Assembly: GCF_000970305.1 (NCBI RefSeq)
Contig: NZ_CP009517.1
Location: 1,178,001-1,242,000 of the forward strand
Length of the DNA stretch: 64,000 nucleotides
Reading direction: 5' to 3'
DNA from: Methanosarcina barkeri 3
GTDB lineage: Archaea > Halobacteriota > Methanosarcinia > Methanosarcinales > Methanosarcinaceae
Shown: piece after piece, positions 8,869-17,478 of the stretch
Layout: each line of letters opens with the position of its first letter
How positions within the stretch are numbered: position 1 is the first letter of the stretch
The notes under the pieces: generated by a model
The model's database searches: none
Told to the model about the DNA's origin: nothing
What the model saw: the letters and a program-made list of their open reading frames with translations, nothing else
Translations under genes and position numbers: made by a program

Positions 8869-9275
8869 GATACTTTAAATTCGGCTTTGTAGAGATTTCT
8901 TCAAATCGACAGAAACTGAGCAGATACAGTTATTGAAATCCAGCTCACTTCTTGAATAACAGGTAATTGAGGCTCTTCCAACCACAGGATTTCTGCAAAG
9001 TCTAAAATTTGTATCCCAAATTCTTGATTATATAAATGTCGAATTAAATAATAAATCTCAAGCTCCTGTTGTAAATTACTCATATAGCAGGAGTTTTCGA
9101 ACCTGCAGTTTTAACTCGATAAACTTACTCCTAATCAGGGGGTTGGAGTATATCGTTCCTTTTTCTTACCCGTCTTTTGCGAGGGACAACCGTTTCTTTC
9201 AAAGAATTCATCGAGAGTTGTCCAGTAATTTATCCAGTCAGGTGGACAAAACACTTTTATATCACATGAATTAAT
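8869..9275 (+). other. intergenic, no supported gene
   Basis: About 400 bases lie between the NifH-like gene and the first palindromic operator. A 60-codon minus-strand frame at 8901-9083 lacks a ribosome binding site and resembles nothing I know, so I do not call it. Confidence 0.4.
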
Positions 9276-9295
9276 ATGTTCACAATTGTGAACAT
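9276..9295. promoter_or_regulatory. 20-bp perfect palindrome, probable operator
   Basis: ATGTTCACAATTGTGAACAT is a perfect 20-bp inverted repeat. Its core TTCACAATTGTGAA recurs 52 bp downstream (centre to centre, about five helical turns), and CACAATTGTG recurs before the winged-helix gene. The size and symmetry fit a homodimeric winged-helix regulator. Confidence 0.7.
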
Positions 9296-9330
9296 CAAAC
9301 TTACATTAAACTCGCATCAAACATATATGG

Positions 9331-9344
9331 TTCACAATTGTGAA
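9331..9344. promoter_or_regulatory. 14-bp palindromic operator abutting TATA box
   Basis: TTCACAATTGTGAA lies directly upstream of the TATA-like TATATAAA at 9349-9356, which in turn is about 30 bp before the ATG at 9385. Protein bound here would block or assist TBP/TFB, so repression of the 95-residue gene is the simplest reading. Confidence 0.65.
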
Positions 9345-9384
9345 GTTGTATATAAATTAAAAATCACATCTTGCGGTAGAAATA

Positions 9385-9672
9385 ATGGGATTAAGTGAGC
9401 GAAATCTAAAGCAAAACAAAAGTTATCGAATTATGATTGATTCGGAGGGGATAGGCCATATTAGAATAATCAGACGCATTAACCTGAAGACTCTAATTGA
9501 AATTTTCAAGGAGCTTTACCTTGAGCTTAAAAAAGATCCTGACAAAAAACCGCATATGAAAATATACATTTCCCATTCGATTTATGAAGAGATGTCTGAC
9601 AATATGAAGCATTTCCATGACTTTGCAGTCTCATGTATGGATGGAACATTTGAGCTGATTGTTATTAGCTAA
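9385..9672 (+). CDS. hypothetical protein, 95 aa
   Basis: I do not recognise this family. The protein begins MGLSERNLKQNKSYRI and is a soluble alpha/beta protein. Its pattern is a basic, strand-rich N-terminal part (about 13-32), a helix with KELYLELKKD (about 38-52) and a C-terminal strand ending FELIVIS. There are no membrane segments, and its single Cys forms no motif. The promoter carries two copies of the TTCACAATTGTGAA palindrome, one against the TATA box, so expression is probably controlled by a regulator, perhaps the winged-helix protein encoded about 300 bp downstream. Confidence 0.6.
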   Translation: MGLSERNLKQNKSYRIMIDSEGIGHIRIIRRINLKTLIEIFKELYLELKKDPDKKPHMKIYISHSIYEEMSDNMKHFHDFAVSCMDGTFELIVIS

Positions 9673-9771
9673 CACTCGTCTTAGTTAATTTTTCGCTTCC
9701 AGGCTTTTCCCTTGTTAAAAAGGAAAGTAAGCTCGATTTTCCGGGCATTCTACAGTTGAGATACTGGATGG

Positions 9772-9781
9772 CACAATTGTG
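9772..9781. promoter_or_regulatory. third copy of palindrome core (CACAATTGTG)
   Basis: A shorter copy of the operator core sits immediately before an AT-rich TATA-like stretch (about 9784-9800), upstream of the winged-helix gene. This is the same geometry as at 9331. It suggests autoregulation by the winged-helix protein. Confidence 0.5.
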
Positions 9782-9954
9782 AAATTATTTAAATTTAAAA
9801 TGGCTAATTTTGGAAAATTGGGTAATACAATATCCGTTTTGTACATAAGATTGGAATTTGGGCCAAAAGGTTTAAGAACAAAGAACCCTTCTATGAAAAT
9901 GGTGATTCACTATGAGGGATCGTTTTTGTTGAAAATGGATCTATAAATGACAAT

Positions 9955-10209
9955 GTGAATGAGTTTAATTACGAAAAACTTGAGAAACTGCCTCCGTCTG
10001 CAAAGCTGGTATTTAAAACCCTTGAGGCTAAAGGGCAGATGACACAGAAAGACATAATTCGTGAAACAATACTTCCTTCACGCACAGTAAGATATGCAAT
10101 AAACAGGCTAAAGGAAGAAAAAATTTTAATGGAACGTTTTTATTTCATTGACTCACGTCAGAGCCTTTACGAAATAAAAAAACCTTCAAATCAGATTCTT
10201 GCAGTATGA
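9955..10209 (+). CDS. winged-helix transcriptional regulator
   Basis: The 84-residue protein is essentially one winged helix-turn-helix domain. A helix (SAKLVFKTLEAKG) is followed by a helix-turn-helix (QMTQKDIIRE, then LPSRTVRYAINRLKEE with the recognition helix) and a short wing (ILMERFYFIDSRQ). This is the MarR/TrmB-like DNA-binding layout seen in small archaeal regulators. The GTG at 9955 is the only reasonable start in this frame. The frame is open further upstream to a stop at 9913 without a better initiator. A CACAATTGTG operator lies about 170 bp upstream. It probably regulates itself and the neighbouring 95-residue gene. Confidence 0.75.
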   Translation: MNEFNYEKLEKLPPSAKLVFKTLEAKGQMTQKDIIRETILPSRTVRYAINRLKEEKILMERFYFIDSRQSLYEIKKPSNQILAV

Positions 10210-10754
10210 ATTAAAAAATGCTTTTCTGTGTAACTGAATCAAACTTTATTTTATATCCAAATTTTTGATTTTTGAGGTACATAACCTCAATTGTTTTTTT
10301 AGATAACTAAAATTAATAAGTAATTTTAAGAGCTAATCTCTAATTCAAAATCTCTTTTCTGAATCTCAAAATCTCTAATTCAAAATCTCAAATATAAATC
10401 TCAAATATAAATCTCAAGTATTCTACTGGTGAGTAAAAATTCACGACCACAAAGCCAGCTCTTAAAAACTCTTAACGTTGCAAACAAAACTTGTTTTGGA
10501 TAAGCTCAATAATAAACACCTTTATTTTGTTATATAGCACATTCCTGAATTTCCAGTCTGCAATTTAAGCCTCAATCAGTTTCAGAGCTGCTGGATCAGA
10601 GCTGCTGGAGAATTTTCTAAGTTTTACCAAACCAGATTAAAAACAGCTTAAAATGAAACAACCAGGTACAGGTTTATGCTAATTTATATAATAAATTAAA
10701 AGTAAAATAGATAAAAGAAAATATAGAACGGAACCAAAGAGGAATGGTGAAACT
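10210..10754 (+). other. intergenic with short AT-rich direct repeats
   Basis: About 545 bases without a gene. 10330-10420 holds imperfect direct repeats of the type CTCTAATTCAAAAT and CTCAAATATAAAT. The last 90 bases are an AT-rich promoter region leading to GGTGA before the TTG start at 10755. Confidence 0.45.
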
Positions 10755-11339
10755 TTGAAAGCTCTGGTTATTATAGATATGACTAACGATTTCGTGTATG
10801 AGACCTACGAATATGCAGGAACGTTATATGAGGGAAAACTTGTAGCCCCTATGGCAAAGGAAATTGTTGACAAAATAGCCAGGCTAATAATAAAGGTAGT
10901 AAAAGGGGGAACAGTTAGTGTCATCAGAATTCCGAAAGATCACCTCAATGCCTTTATGAACCCGGAACTCGAACTGAAAGCAGCAGAGCTCGGAATCGAT
11001 GAAGTATTCATTACAGGCCTGGTTGAGGAAGTCTGCATATATATTAATAGCCTTGGTTTCCTTGAAAGAGGTTTTCGAACAAACATCGTAAAAGGTTGTA
11101 CAGCTCCTTTTGATGAAGAAAAAGGTAGAGAAGCCTTTAGCGAACTTACGGAATGCGGAGCAAAAATGGTTGACGATATTCCTGATGACATAAAGGTTAT
11201 CCTGCTCCTCGAAGACGAACACAATGAAAATTCCGAAGAAATAAAATCAGGAGACTGGCCACCTCATAATATGAAAGGAACTCCAGGAGCTATGACTGTA
11301 AAGACGATCAGGGATGTGCTTGAGGAAAGGTATAGTTAA
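10755..11339 (+). CDS. isochorismatase/cysteine hydrolase-fold protein with rearranged segments
   Basis: The 194-residue protein keeps the catalytic triad of the isochorismatase/nicotinamidase superfamily: D8 (VIIDMTNDF), K61 (RIPKDHLNAF) and C94 (LVEEVCIY). In ordinary family members the metal-site loop (DxH followed by WPPHxxKGT) lies between the first strand-helix and the catalytic Lys. Here it comes last: D154-E-H156 and WPPH at 168-171 are followed by KGTPGA and a terminal helix. The middle segment has therefore apparently moved to the C-terminus. The TTG start has GGTGA upstream. Hydrolysis of an amide or vinyl ether is the family chemistry. Whether this permuted form is active is unknown. 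Confidence 0.8.
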   Translation: MKALVIIDMTNDFVYETYEYAGTLYEGKLVAPMAKEIVDKIARLIIKVVKGGTVSVIRIPKDHLNAFMNPELELKAAELGIDEVFITGLVEEVCIYINSLGFLERGFRTNIVKGCTAPFDEEKGREAFSELTECGAKMVDDIPDDIKVILLLEDEHNENSEEIKSGDWPPHNMKGTPGAMTVKTIRDVLEERYS

Positions 11340-11510
11340 ATACATCAGGTTTTCTACAGGGAAAAATTTCTGGTTTTCTATTAACATAATTGGATATGTT
11401 AACGGAAGTCACACTCTATTATTCTCTTTTTAGTATCTATAGTTACGCCTGTAATTGTTGCAACAAAAAACTTTATTGTATCTCATTGGGCAGTTGCATT
11501 ATTTAGCCTC

Positions 11511-12116
11511 GTGACTATATATGCAATTATTGTTAAAATCAGTAATTCTGAACATGGCATATATTTGTATACTAAATTTTATCCTGTTAATTTAATTAGA
11601 CATAGCAAAGTAATAAAACTAGTAAAATCAGATCATCAGTTAGAAAAGTTTGATGATGAATTAGTACAAATCGCAGGTAAATTTGATATTTTGCAATACA
11701 ATGATAAATACTACATTCTAAACTATGAGATTTTGGAGAAGTTTTACCAATTTACCGATGTAATACTAGAAAGAGCTACGAGTTACTTTGAAGAGATAAC
11801 AAAAGTCAAGATAATTGAAGGTGAGGACAAGTTATTTTCCTATCTTGTAAGTAATCCTTCACATGCCAGTAAGTTCATAAAAGTTATGTCTTCATCAATA
11901 GTAATCAAAAAGAAAATTCCTAACGAACAGTTAATTTCATTTGTTTCAAGCAATCCTAAACTAAAAGATAATATTGAAACAAATGAAGACAAGACTAAAT
12001 TTAAATTAAAGACAAATAATCATTGTAATTTCTTTATTAAACTGTTAGATGATGATTTTTTAAAATCAGAATTGACACAAGAAGAATATGAAACACTTGC
12101 TAAGAATAATGTTTAA
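11511..12116 (+). CDS. truncated KwaB-like (DUF4868) protein
   Basis: The 201-residue product begins at a GTG with no ribosome binding site, and the frame stays open upstream to 11403. Residues from about 12 on (GIYLYTKFYPV, FDDELVQIAGKFDILQYND, YYILNYEILEKFYQF) resemble the C-terminal half of KwaB/DUF4868 proteins of the Kiwa anti-phage system. That portion is followed by a helical tail. The upstream open stretch encodes a hydrophobic segment of about 40 residues. This may be the end of a KwaA-like membrane protein fused by deletion, or simply a membrane anchor. It sits 2 bp from the rhuM fragment, inside a run of defence-gene relics. It is likely a decayed gene. Confidence 0.55.
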   Translation: MTIYAIIVKISNSEHGIYLYTKFYPVNLIRHSKVIKLVKSDHQLEKFDDELVQIAGKFDILQYNDKYYILNYEILEKFYQFTDVILERATSYFEEITKVKIIEGEDKLFSYLVSNPSHASKFIKVMSSSIVIKKKIPNEQLISFVSSNPKLKDNIETNEDKTKFKLKTNNHCNFFIKLLDDDFLKSELTQEEYETLAKNNV

Positions 12117-12118
12117 AC

Positions 12119-12409
12119 ATGACCGCGAATAAAAACCACCTTTCCAGCAACCAGTCGGATTTCATCCTTTACACTTCAAATGATGGGAAAGTAAAGGTAG
12201 ATGTTGTACTGAAGGATGGAACTGTCTGGCTCACCCAGAAGGCTATGGGGGAACTTTTCGGTAAAGACAGGAGTGTTATTACCAAACATACTCAGAACAT
12301 TTTCAGCAGTGGGGAACTGGATGAAGAAAGCAATGTGCAAAAAATGCACTTTGCATATTCCGCGAGAATGATACGGCAAATCAGGGAGAGTACGGATGAC
12401 TACAACTAA
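12119..12409 (+). pseudogene. internally deleted RhuM-family copy
   Basis: Residues 1 to about 75 match the N-terminal part of RhuM-family proteins (VWLTQKAMGELFGKDRSVITKH). The last 14 residues, MIRQIRESTDDYN and neighbours, are nearly identical to the last residues of the full-length RhuM protein just downstream. The middle, about 250 residues, is missing. The gene is therefore a second rhuM copy that lost its interior. Its final 39 bp are a near-exact direct repeat of 13386-13424. It overlaps the next gene by 14 bp through ATGACTACAACTAA. Confidence 0.7.
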
Positions 12410-13424
12410 GAAACTGCCCGACAACCAGATTACGGTCTATCAGACACCTGAAGGGGACATCAACATTGAGGTGCTCTATGCCAATGAAAACGTCTGGCTG
12501 CCTCAAAAGCGGATGGCAGAGTTATTCGGATGCAGCGCAGACAATATCTCTCTGCACCTTAAAAATATCTACAAAGATAAAGAACTTGATGAAGCTGCAA
12601 CTACCGAGGATTTCTCGGTAGTTCAGACAGAGGGGGAACGCAAGGTAACCCGTACGGTAAAGTGCTATTCCCTCGAAGCCATCATCGCGGTGGGGTACAG
12701 GGTAAACTCGGAACGCGGCATAGAGTTCAGGCAATGGGCAACTTCCATCCTCCAGCAATATATCCACAAAGGTTTTGCCATAGACAGCGACCGTTTCAAG
12801 TATGGTTCCCGGTTCAGTACACGATATTTCGACGACCTGCTCGAAGAGATTCGGGATATCCGTTCCAGTGAGCGGATGATGTACCAGAAGATAACCGATA
12901 TTTACGCCACTGCTATTGACTATTCGCCAAAGACGGAGGACACGCGCAAATTCTTCGCCACGGTACAGAACAAGCTCCACTTTGCCATTACCGGACAGAC
13001 TGCCGCAGAAATCATAATCACACGGGCCAGAAGCGATAAGCAGAACATGGAGCTGACGTCATGGCGAAAAGGGTCCGACGGCAAAATCATGCCGCGTGAC
13101 GTTACCATAGCAAAAAATTACCTGGATAAAACAGAACTTGACCATTTGAACCGCATAGTCAACATGTACATCGATTATGCGGAATTACAGGCTATTCGCA
13201 ATAAGCCGATGTATACGAAGGACTGGATTGAAAAACTGGATGCTTTCCTGAAGTTCAGCGAATACGAAATCCTCACCGATGCCGGAAAGATCAGCCACGA
13301 AGTTGCTCTTGACCTGGCTGCAAGGGAATATGAAACATTCAGGAAAATTCAGGACAAAAATTACATCTCCGATTTTGACAAAGAAGTACGGCGAATCAGG
13401 GAGAATACGGATGACTACAACTAA
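12396..13424 (+). CDS. rhuM: RhuM-family protein (virulence RhuM-like)
   Basis: The 342-residue full-length RhuM-family protein has an N-terminal predicted DNA-binding region (VWLPQKRMAELFGCSADNISLH), a central block CYSLEAIIAVGYRVNSERGIEFRQWA split over about 95-120, and a C-terminal helical domain. RhuM proteins are common inside type I restriction-modification operons between hsdS and hsdR. Their molecular role is not settled. Here it is followed directly by an hsdR relic, which supports that context. Both ends overlap neighbours through the same 14-bp ATGACTACAACTAA, so the start and stop are translationally coupled. The GC content is clearly higher than in the surrounding genes, which suggests transfer. 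Confidence 0.85.
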   Translation: MTTTKKLPDNQITVYQTPEGDINIEVLYANENVWLPQKRMAELFGCSADNISLHLKNIYKDKELDEAATTEDFSVVQTEGERKVTRTVKCYSLEAIIAVGYRVNSERGIEFRQWATSILQQYIHKGFAIDSDRFKYGSRFSTRYFDDLLEEIRDIRSSERMMYQKITDIYATAIDYSPKTEDTRKFFATVQNKLHFAITGQTAAEIIITRARSDKQNMELTSWRKGSDGKIMPRDVTIAKNYLDKTELDHLNRIVNMYIDYAELQAIRNKPMYTKDWIEKLDAFLKFSEYEILTDAGKISHEVALDLAAREYETFRKIQDKNYISDFDKEVRRIRENTDDYN

Positions 13425-13804
13425 AATCACCGAGTCCGAAATAGAAAAATTCGCCATCGAACTCCTCGAGCACCAGGGTTACCAGTACATCTATGCCCCT
13501 GACATTGCCCCGGATAGCGATACTCCTGAACGGGATAGATTTGAGGATGTAATATTGTTAGAGCGCCTGCGAAAAGCCATTGGCAGGATAAATCCCGACA
13601 TTCCGGCAGATGCAAGGGAAGATGCTATCAGGCAGGTTCAACGCCTGAACTCTCCTGAACTGATATCTAACAACGAAGCGTTTCACAGGATGCTTACGGA
13701 GGGTATAAACGTAAGCTACCGAAAAGACGGGGCAGACAGGGGAGATCTGAACAGTGCTTAAGCAGGCGGAATTAATTGCAGATGAAATAACAAAGGGTGT
13801 TTAA
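13411..13804 (+). pseudogene. hsdR: type I restriction hsdR relic (both ends, interior deleted)
   Basis: The frame from ATG 13411 (MTTTKITESEIEKFAIELL) reads about 110 residues typical of the N-terminus of HsdR, the endonuclease/translocase subunit of type I restriction enzymes. It ends at TAA 13759-13761, soon after SYRKDGADRGD. In another frame, 13751-13801 encodes TVLKQAELIADEITKGV and then stops, which fits the extreme C-terminus of HsdR. The PD-(D/E)xK nuclease and helicase motors are gone, so a deletion of more than 2 kb has joined the ends. No hsdM or hsdS is present. Confidence 0.75.
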
Positions 13805-14066
13805 TCTATCAAATGGAAAGTACTTTAGTAATGAAGAATAATTCCCATGCATTCACATTGGTACTGCTTATTTTTGTAAAACAAAGTCCTTGATGGCATA
13901 TTTTCTTTTTAAGCATTTACTGTATCCTCTTCAAATTGATTGGAAAGCTCTCAATTTCTGCTTATTGAGCTTTTTTCTGCTTTTCCGTTATAAGTTTCCT
14001 GTAAGCTTCCTCGTACCCAGATAATCCTTTTTTTCAAGAATTTTTCCCCCCAAATCCCCTTCAAAA

Positions 14067-16076
14067 TCATTCTTCCCTTGCCAGCTTATACAATTCCTGA
14101 ATCCTCAACTCCACAACATCCATCGCATCTTCAAAGAGCTGCCTGTCGATTTTGATCCCGAAGTATTCCTTGAGTTTTTCTTCCGGAGGCATTGTCGAGC
14201 CTGCTGAGAGATAGGCAATGTATTTTTTGTTAAAAGCGTCGGGGTCTCCTCTGTACTGTTTAAAGAGGGCGAGAGTAATTGCTTTTGAAACCGCGTAGTT
14301 GAAGGTATAGTAGTTGCTTGTCAGGTAAATATGGTTTATATAAGTCCATTCTGCGGAATCTTCAGGGTAATACTCGACTGAGCTGCTCCTGTACTCTTTA
14401 GAAAGGTCGGTCCAGATAGCATTGAGTTCCGCTCCGCTTACCGTTTCTTTTTCTTTACAGAGCTGGTGGGCTTTATATTCAAATTCCGTGATCAAGGGCT
14501 GTCTGGTAAAAAAATTCTGGTAATCATCGATCTGCTGGGAAAGGACTGCAACTGCGGTATCCTTATCGGAATTTTCAACAATGTAGTCAACAAAGAGCTC
14601 TTCGTTGAAAGTGGAAGGAATTTCCATTTCATAGATCGTACCTGTGCAGTAAAGATAGTCAACGGAATTGCCCATGAGGTAGAAATTAACGGCATGTCCG
14701 AGCTCGTGGGTTAAAGTTTTCTGGTCCCTTATAAGGCCGTCATAGTTCATGAAGATAAGAGGTGGAGCTTTTAGGGCACAGGAATCGGTGCAATAGCCTC
14801 CAGGCTGTTTTCCATGCTCGGGGTCAGGGTATACGTCTATGAAACCGCCGGTTGCCATTTTTAGGAAGATTTCCTTGAAATTGGGGTCCATCCTGGAGTA
14901 GGATTTCTGAATCTCTTGCAGGGCATCTATGTAAGCGTATTTCTTGCCAGGATGGTCCGTCAGTTGCAGCATCAGGTCATATGGTTTGAGAGTGTCAAGC
15001 TCAAGCTTTTTTCTTCGAAAATCATTGTAGGCCTCAAAAACCTCTTTCCTCTGCTTGAAGACAGTATTCATGTCATCAACCTGGGCATGGGTAAGATAGA
15101 AATTATACAAACTGTAATCATAGAAGTCCGTATAGTTCAACTCTCTGGCAACAAGGTCATCAAGCTGGGCTTTTTTGGAATAGAGGGATGCCATGGAATC
15201 GGATTCATCAATCAGATGGTAGAACCTCTTATCATAACACTTTTTCCTGTTTTCCCTAGTCGGATCTGTTGATAGTAAAGTACTGTAGGACTGGGAATTG
15301 ACAGAAAATTTCTCTCCGTTCTCAAGCGTGATCTCTCCTGCCTTTGTAACTTTGTTTGTGATTTCGGAAAGTGCTTCAGTTTCCAGTTTCATCCGCTGGT
15401 TTTCAAGCTCTGCAAGATGCGCAGCCTGGGTCTCATCCTTTGGCCTGTGCTCTATAAACCTCATGTAGTTAGCTTCAAGATAGGCTCTGTAAGCTTCAAG
15501 TCCGGGTTCTTCGGAAAAGAGTCTGTCCCATTCATCTTTCTCAAGCGAGGTTAATTTTACGGTTGCAAAGGCCTGAGCTTTCTTATATTCCGTAAGCAAA
15601 TCCTGAGTATTTCCAAGCAGGGAAATAAGAAATGATTCGTTTACGTTTTTACTGAGTTGAGTATATGCATAAGTATACAGGACATCAAGTGATTTTGAAT
15701 AAGCCTTTTCATTTTCCAGGTATTCAAGCATAACAGGTCCTGATAATTTTTCAAATTTGGGCCGGAAAGACTCACTTATCTCCTGTGGTCCCTTTTTTAA
15801 TCTCTCAAGCTCTTTTGAAGCGTCCTCCCTAGTGCTGAAAAGATATGCATCATTCCACTCTGTCGGAACCTTACCTGGATCAAGCACTTCGGAAGTACAC
15901 TCACTGCCTGCATCATTTCTACTGCCTGTGCTATTTCCTGAGCCTTCATAAGATTTCTCCAGCTTTCCAGAATTCCTGCCTTCCGGAAAAACTGCAAGAG
16001 ACAGTAAAGCTCCGAGAGCGAGAGGCCCTCTGAACATCCCTGAAGCTATAAGTCCTTTAACCGATTTAGATTTCAT
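14067..16076 (-). CDS. pepF: M3 family oligoendopeptidase F-like metalloprotease
   Basis: The 669-residue zinc peptidase carries the gluzincin motif LTHELGHAVNF near residue 457 (HELGH) and a conserved GGYC segment just before it, as in the M3/PepF family, which cleaves oligopeptides. Residues 1-35 form a basic then hydrophobic stretch (FRGPLALGALLSLAVF) followed by a Ser/Gly-rich linker, suggesting export and an extracytoplasmic location. Cytosolic PepF proteins lack this part. The start ATG 16076 has GGAGATA upstream. It stands alone as a monocistronic gene. A repeat-rich spacer lies upstream. Confidence 0.88.
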   Translation of the reverse strand: MKSKSVKGLIASGMFRGPLALGALLSLAVFPEGRNSGKLEKSYEGSGNSTGSRNDAGSECTSEVLDPGKVPTEWNDAYLFSTREDASKELERLKKGPQEISESFRPKFEKLSGPVMLEYLENEKAYSKSLDVLYTYAYTQLSKNVNESFLISLLGNTQDLLTEYKKAQAFATVKLTSLEKDEWDRLFSEEPGLEAYRAYLEANYMRFIEHRPKDETQAAHLAELENQRMKLETEALSEITNKVTKAGEITLENGEKFSVNSQSYSTLLSTDPTRENRKKCYDKRFYHLIDESDSMASLYSKKAQLDDLVARELNYTDFYDYSLYNFYLTHAQVDDMNTVFKQRKEVFEAYNDFRRKKLELDTLKPYDLMLQLTDHPGKKYAYIDALQEIQKSYSRMDPNFKEIFLKMATGGFIDVYPDPEHGKQPGGYCTDSCALKAPPLIFMNYDGLIRDQKTLTHELGHAVNFYLMGNSVDYLYCTGTIYEMEIPSTFNEELFVDYIVENSDKDTAVAVLSQQIDDYQNFFTRQPLITEFEYKAHQLCKEKETVSGAELNAIWTDLSKEYRSSSVEYYPEDSAEWTYINHIYLTSNYYTFNYAVSKAITLALFKQYRGDPDAFNKKYIAYLSAGSTMPPEEKLKEYFGIKIDRQLFEDAMDVVELRIQELYKLAREE

Positions 16077-16163
16077 ACGACCGCTATCTCCTGATATAAT
16101 ATCAAAACGTCCATATGTTAATGTCTTTCTATTAGCGTTGATTTAACGACCACTGTTTCATAG

Positions 16164-16330
16164 TCTCATTGGTTGATTAGTCTCATTGATTGATTAGTCT
16201 CATTGGTTGATTAGTCTCAATTGATTTCATTAATCTCAATTGATTTCATTAATCTCAATTGATTTCATTAACCTCAATTGATCTCATTGATCTCATTGAT
16301 TCATTAACCTCAATTGATTTCATTAACCTC
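16164..16330. repeat. tandem repeats, 17- and 19-bp units
   Basis: Three copies of a 17-bp unit (TCTCATTGGTTGATTAG) run into about six variable copies of a related 19-bp unit (TCTCAATTGATTTCATTAA). They lie in the spacer upstream of the M3 peptidase gene. Confidence 0.8.
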
Positions 16331-16498
16331 ATTGACTTCGTATATTACTATGATCTCAGATTTTCACTTAATTTATACGAAAAGGGTACTCGTTTTGGAT
16401 TGATTACTATATTGTAACAAGTATGATAATAGGTTGTTTTATTTCGGACTCAACTTATTTTTTTGGAAATCTAAAAAGTGTGTAGTAAACCTGTCTGC

Positions 16499-16577
16499 GT
16501 AACAGGTTTACTCAGTAACAGGTCTACTCAGTAACACGTTTACTCAGCAACACGTTTACTCAGCAACACGTCTACTC
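16499..16577. repeat. 16-bp tandem repeat, five copies
   Basis: Unit GTAACAGGTTTACTCA with variants GTAACACG and GCAACACG. The last copy touches the 3' end of the MscS gene on the minus strand. Confidence 0.75.
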
Positions 16578-17478
16578 AAACTAAAACTCTTTCTTCGTAA
16601 TTCAGTACACTCTCTATCTCTTTTTCCTGCATCGGCACCAGTTCTTCAGGAACCTTTTTTGAATCGGTCTGAATGCGAACTATGCGCTGTGGTAAAGGAA
16701 TCTCTATGCCGTTTTCTTCCAGGGTCTGTTTTATATCCCATAGAATTCTGGTTTTTATCCCGAACCACTCGTTAACAGGTGCCCAGATCCTGACAGCAAT
16801 ATTTACCGAACTGTCTCCAAGATCGCTTACGAAAACCGAAGGGGAAGGGTTCAGGAGAGCAAAGGGTTCTTTGTCAATAAGGTCTTTAATAAGAAAGATT
16901 GCGGCATTGGCATCGTCACTGTAACGAATCCTGATTGTATATTCAAACCTTCTGACAGGGTGCCCTACAATGTTTGTGATATTTGTTGTAAAGACCTGTT
17001 GGTTTGGGATACGGACAAGAAGCCCCTCAAAGGTTCTTATATGGGTAGAAATTATGCGAATATCTGTGACATAACCGGATACATCGTTGATTTGAACCTG
17101 ATCCCCTATTTTTATGGGCCTTTCAACCATCAGGAAAAATCCCGAGACCAGATTTCCTACAATATTCTGACTTGCAAAACCAAGGATGATACCTGTAACT
17201 CCTCCTGCCACCAGGAGCGCTGAAGGATCAATTCCTATTAGAGATAGGTTAGAAAGAAATACAATAGTAAGTATGCCATAGTAAAGAATTTTGATGATAG
17301 TTTCACCCATATCCTTACTGACTCTGTCTTTGAGAGACCTGCGCAGGTAAAGCGAGAGAATTTTGGCAAAGAGAGTTGAAAAAGAAAGAATTAGTATAAA
17401 CTTTAGCACAGATCCCAGAGTTACGGTACCATCTGAGATAGGAAAGCCTGTATCAGAAAAAGCGAGATCAGTAATCAA
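16576..17478 (-). CDS. mscS: small-conductance mechanosensitive channel (MscS family)
   Basis: The 300-residue membrane protein has three hydrophobic helices in its first 130 residues. The third is the pore helix (ALLVAGGVTGIILGFASQN), rich in Gly and Ala. It is followed by the beta domain (VERPIKIGDQVQINDVSGYV) and a C-terminal alpha/beta domain, the standard MscS architecture. MscS releases solutes on hypo-osmotic shock. The TTG start at 17478 has GGAGTGGAT upstream and overlaps the TGA of the DUF432 gene by four bases (TTGA), so the pair is translationally coupled. Confidence 0.92.
   Translation of the reverse strand: MITDLAFSDTGFPISDGTVTLGSVLKFILILSFSTLFAKILSLYLRRSLKDRVSKDMGETIIKILYYGILTIVFLSNLSLIGIDPSALLVAGGVTGIILGFASQNIVGNLVSGFFLMVERPIKIGDQVQINDVSGYVTDIRIISTHIRTFEGLLVRIPNQQVFTTNITNIVGHPVRRFEYTIRIRYSDDANAAIFLIKDLIDKEPFALLNPSPSVFVSDLGDSSVNIAVRIWAPVNEWFGIKTRILWDIKQTLEENGIEIPLPQRIVRIQTDSKKVPEELVPMQEKEIESVLNYEERVLV

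Noticed and set aside
8901-9083. 60-codon minus-strand frame
   Set aside because: It has no ribosome binding site, no recognisable motif and an unusual composition. It could be chance in AT-rich sequence.
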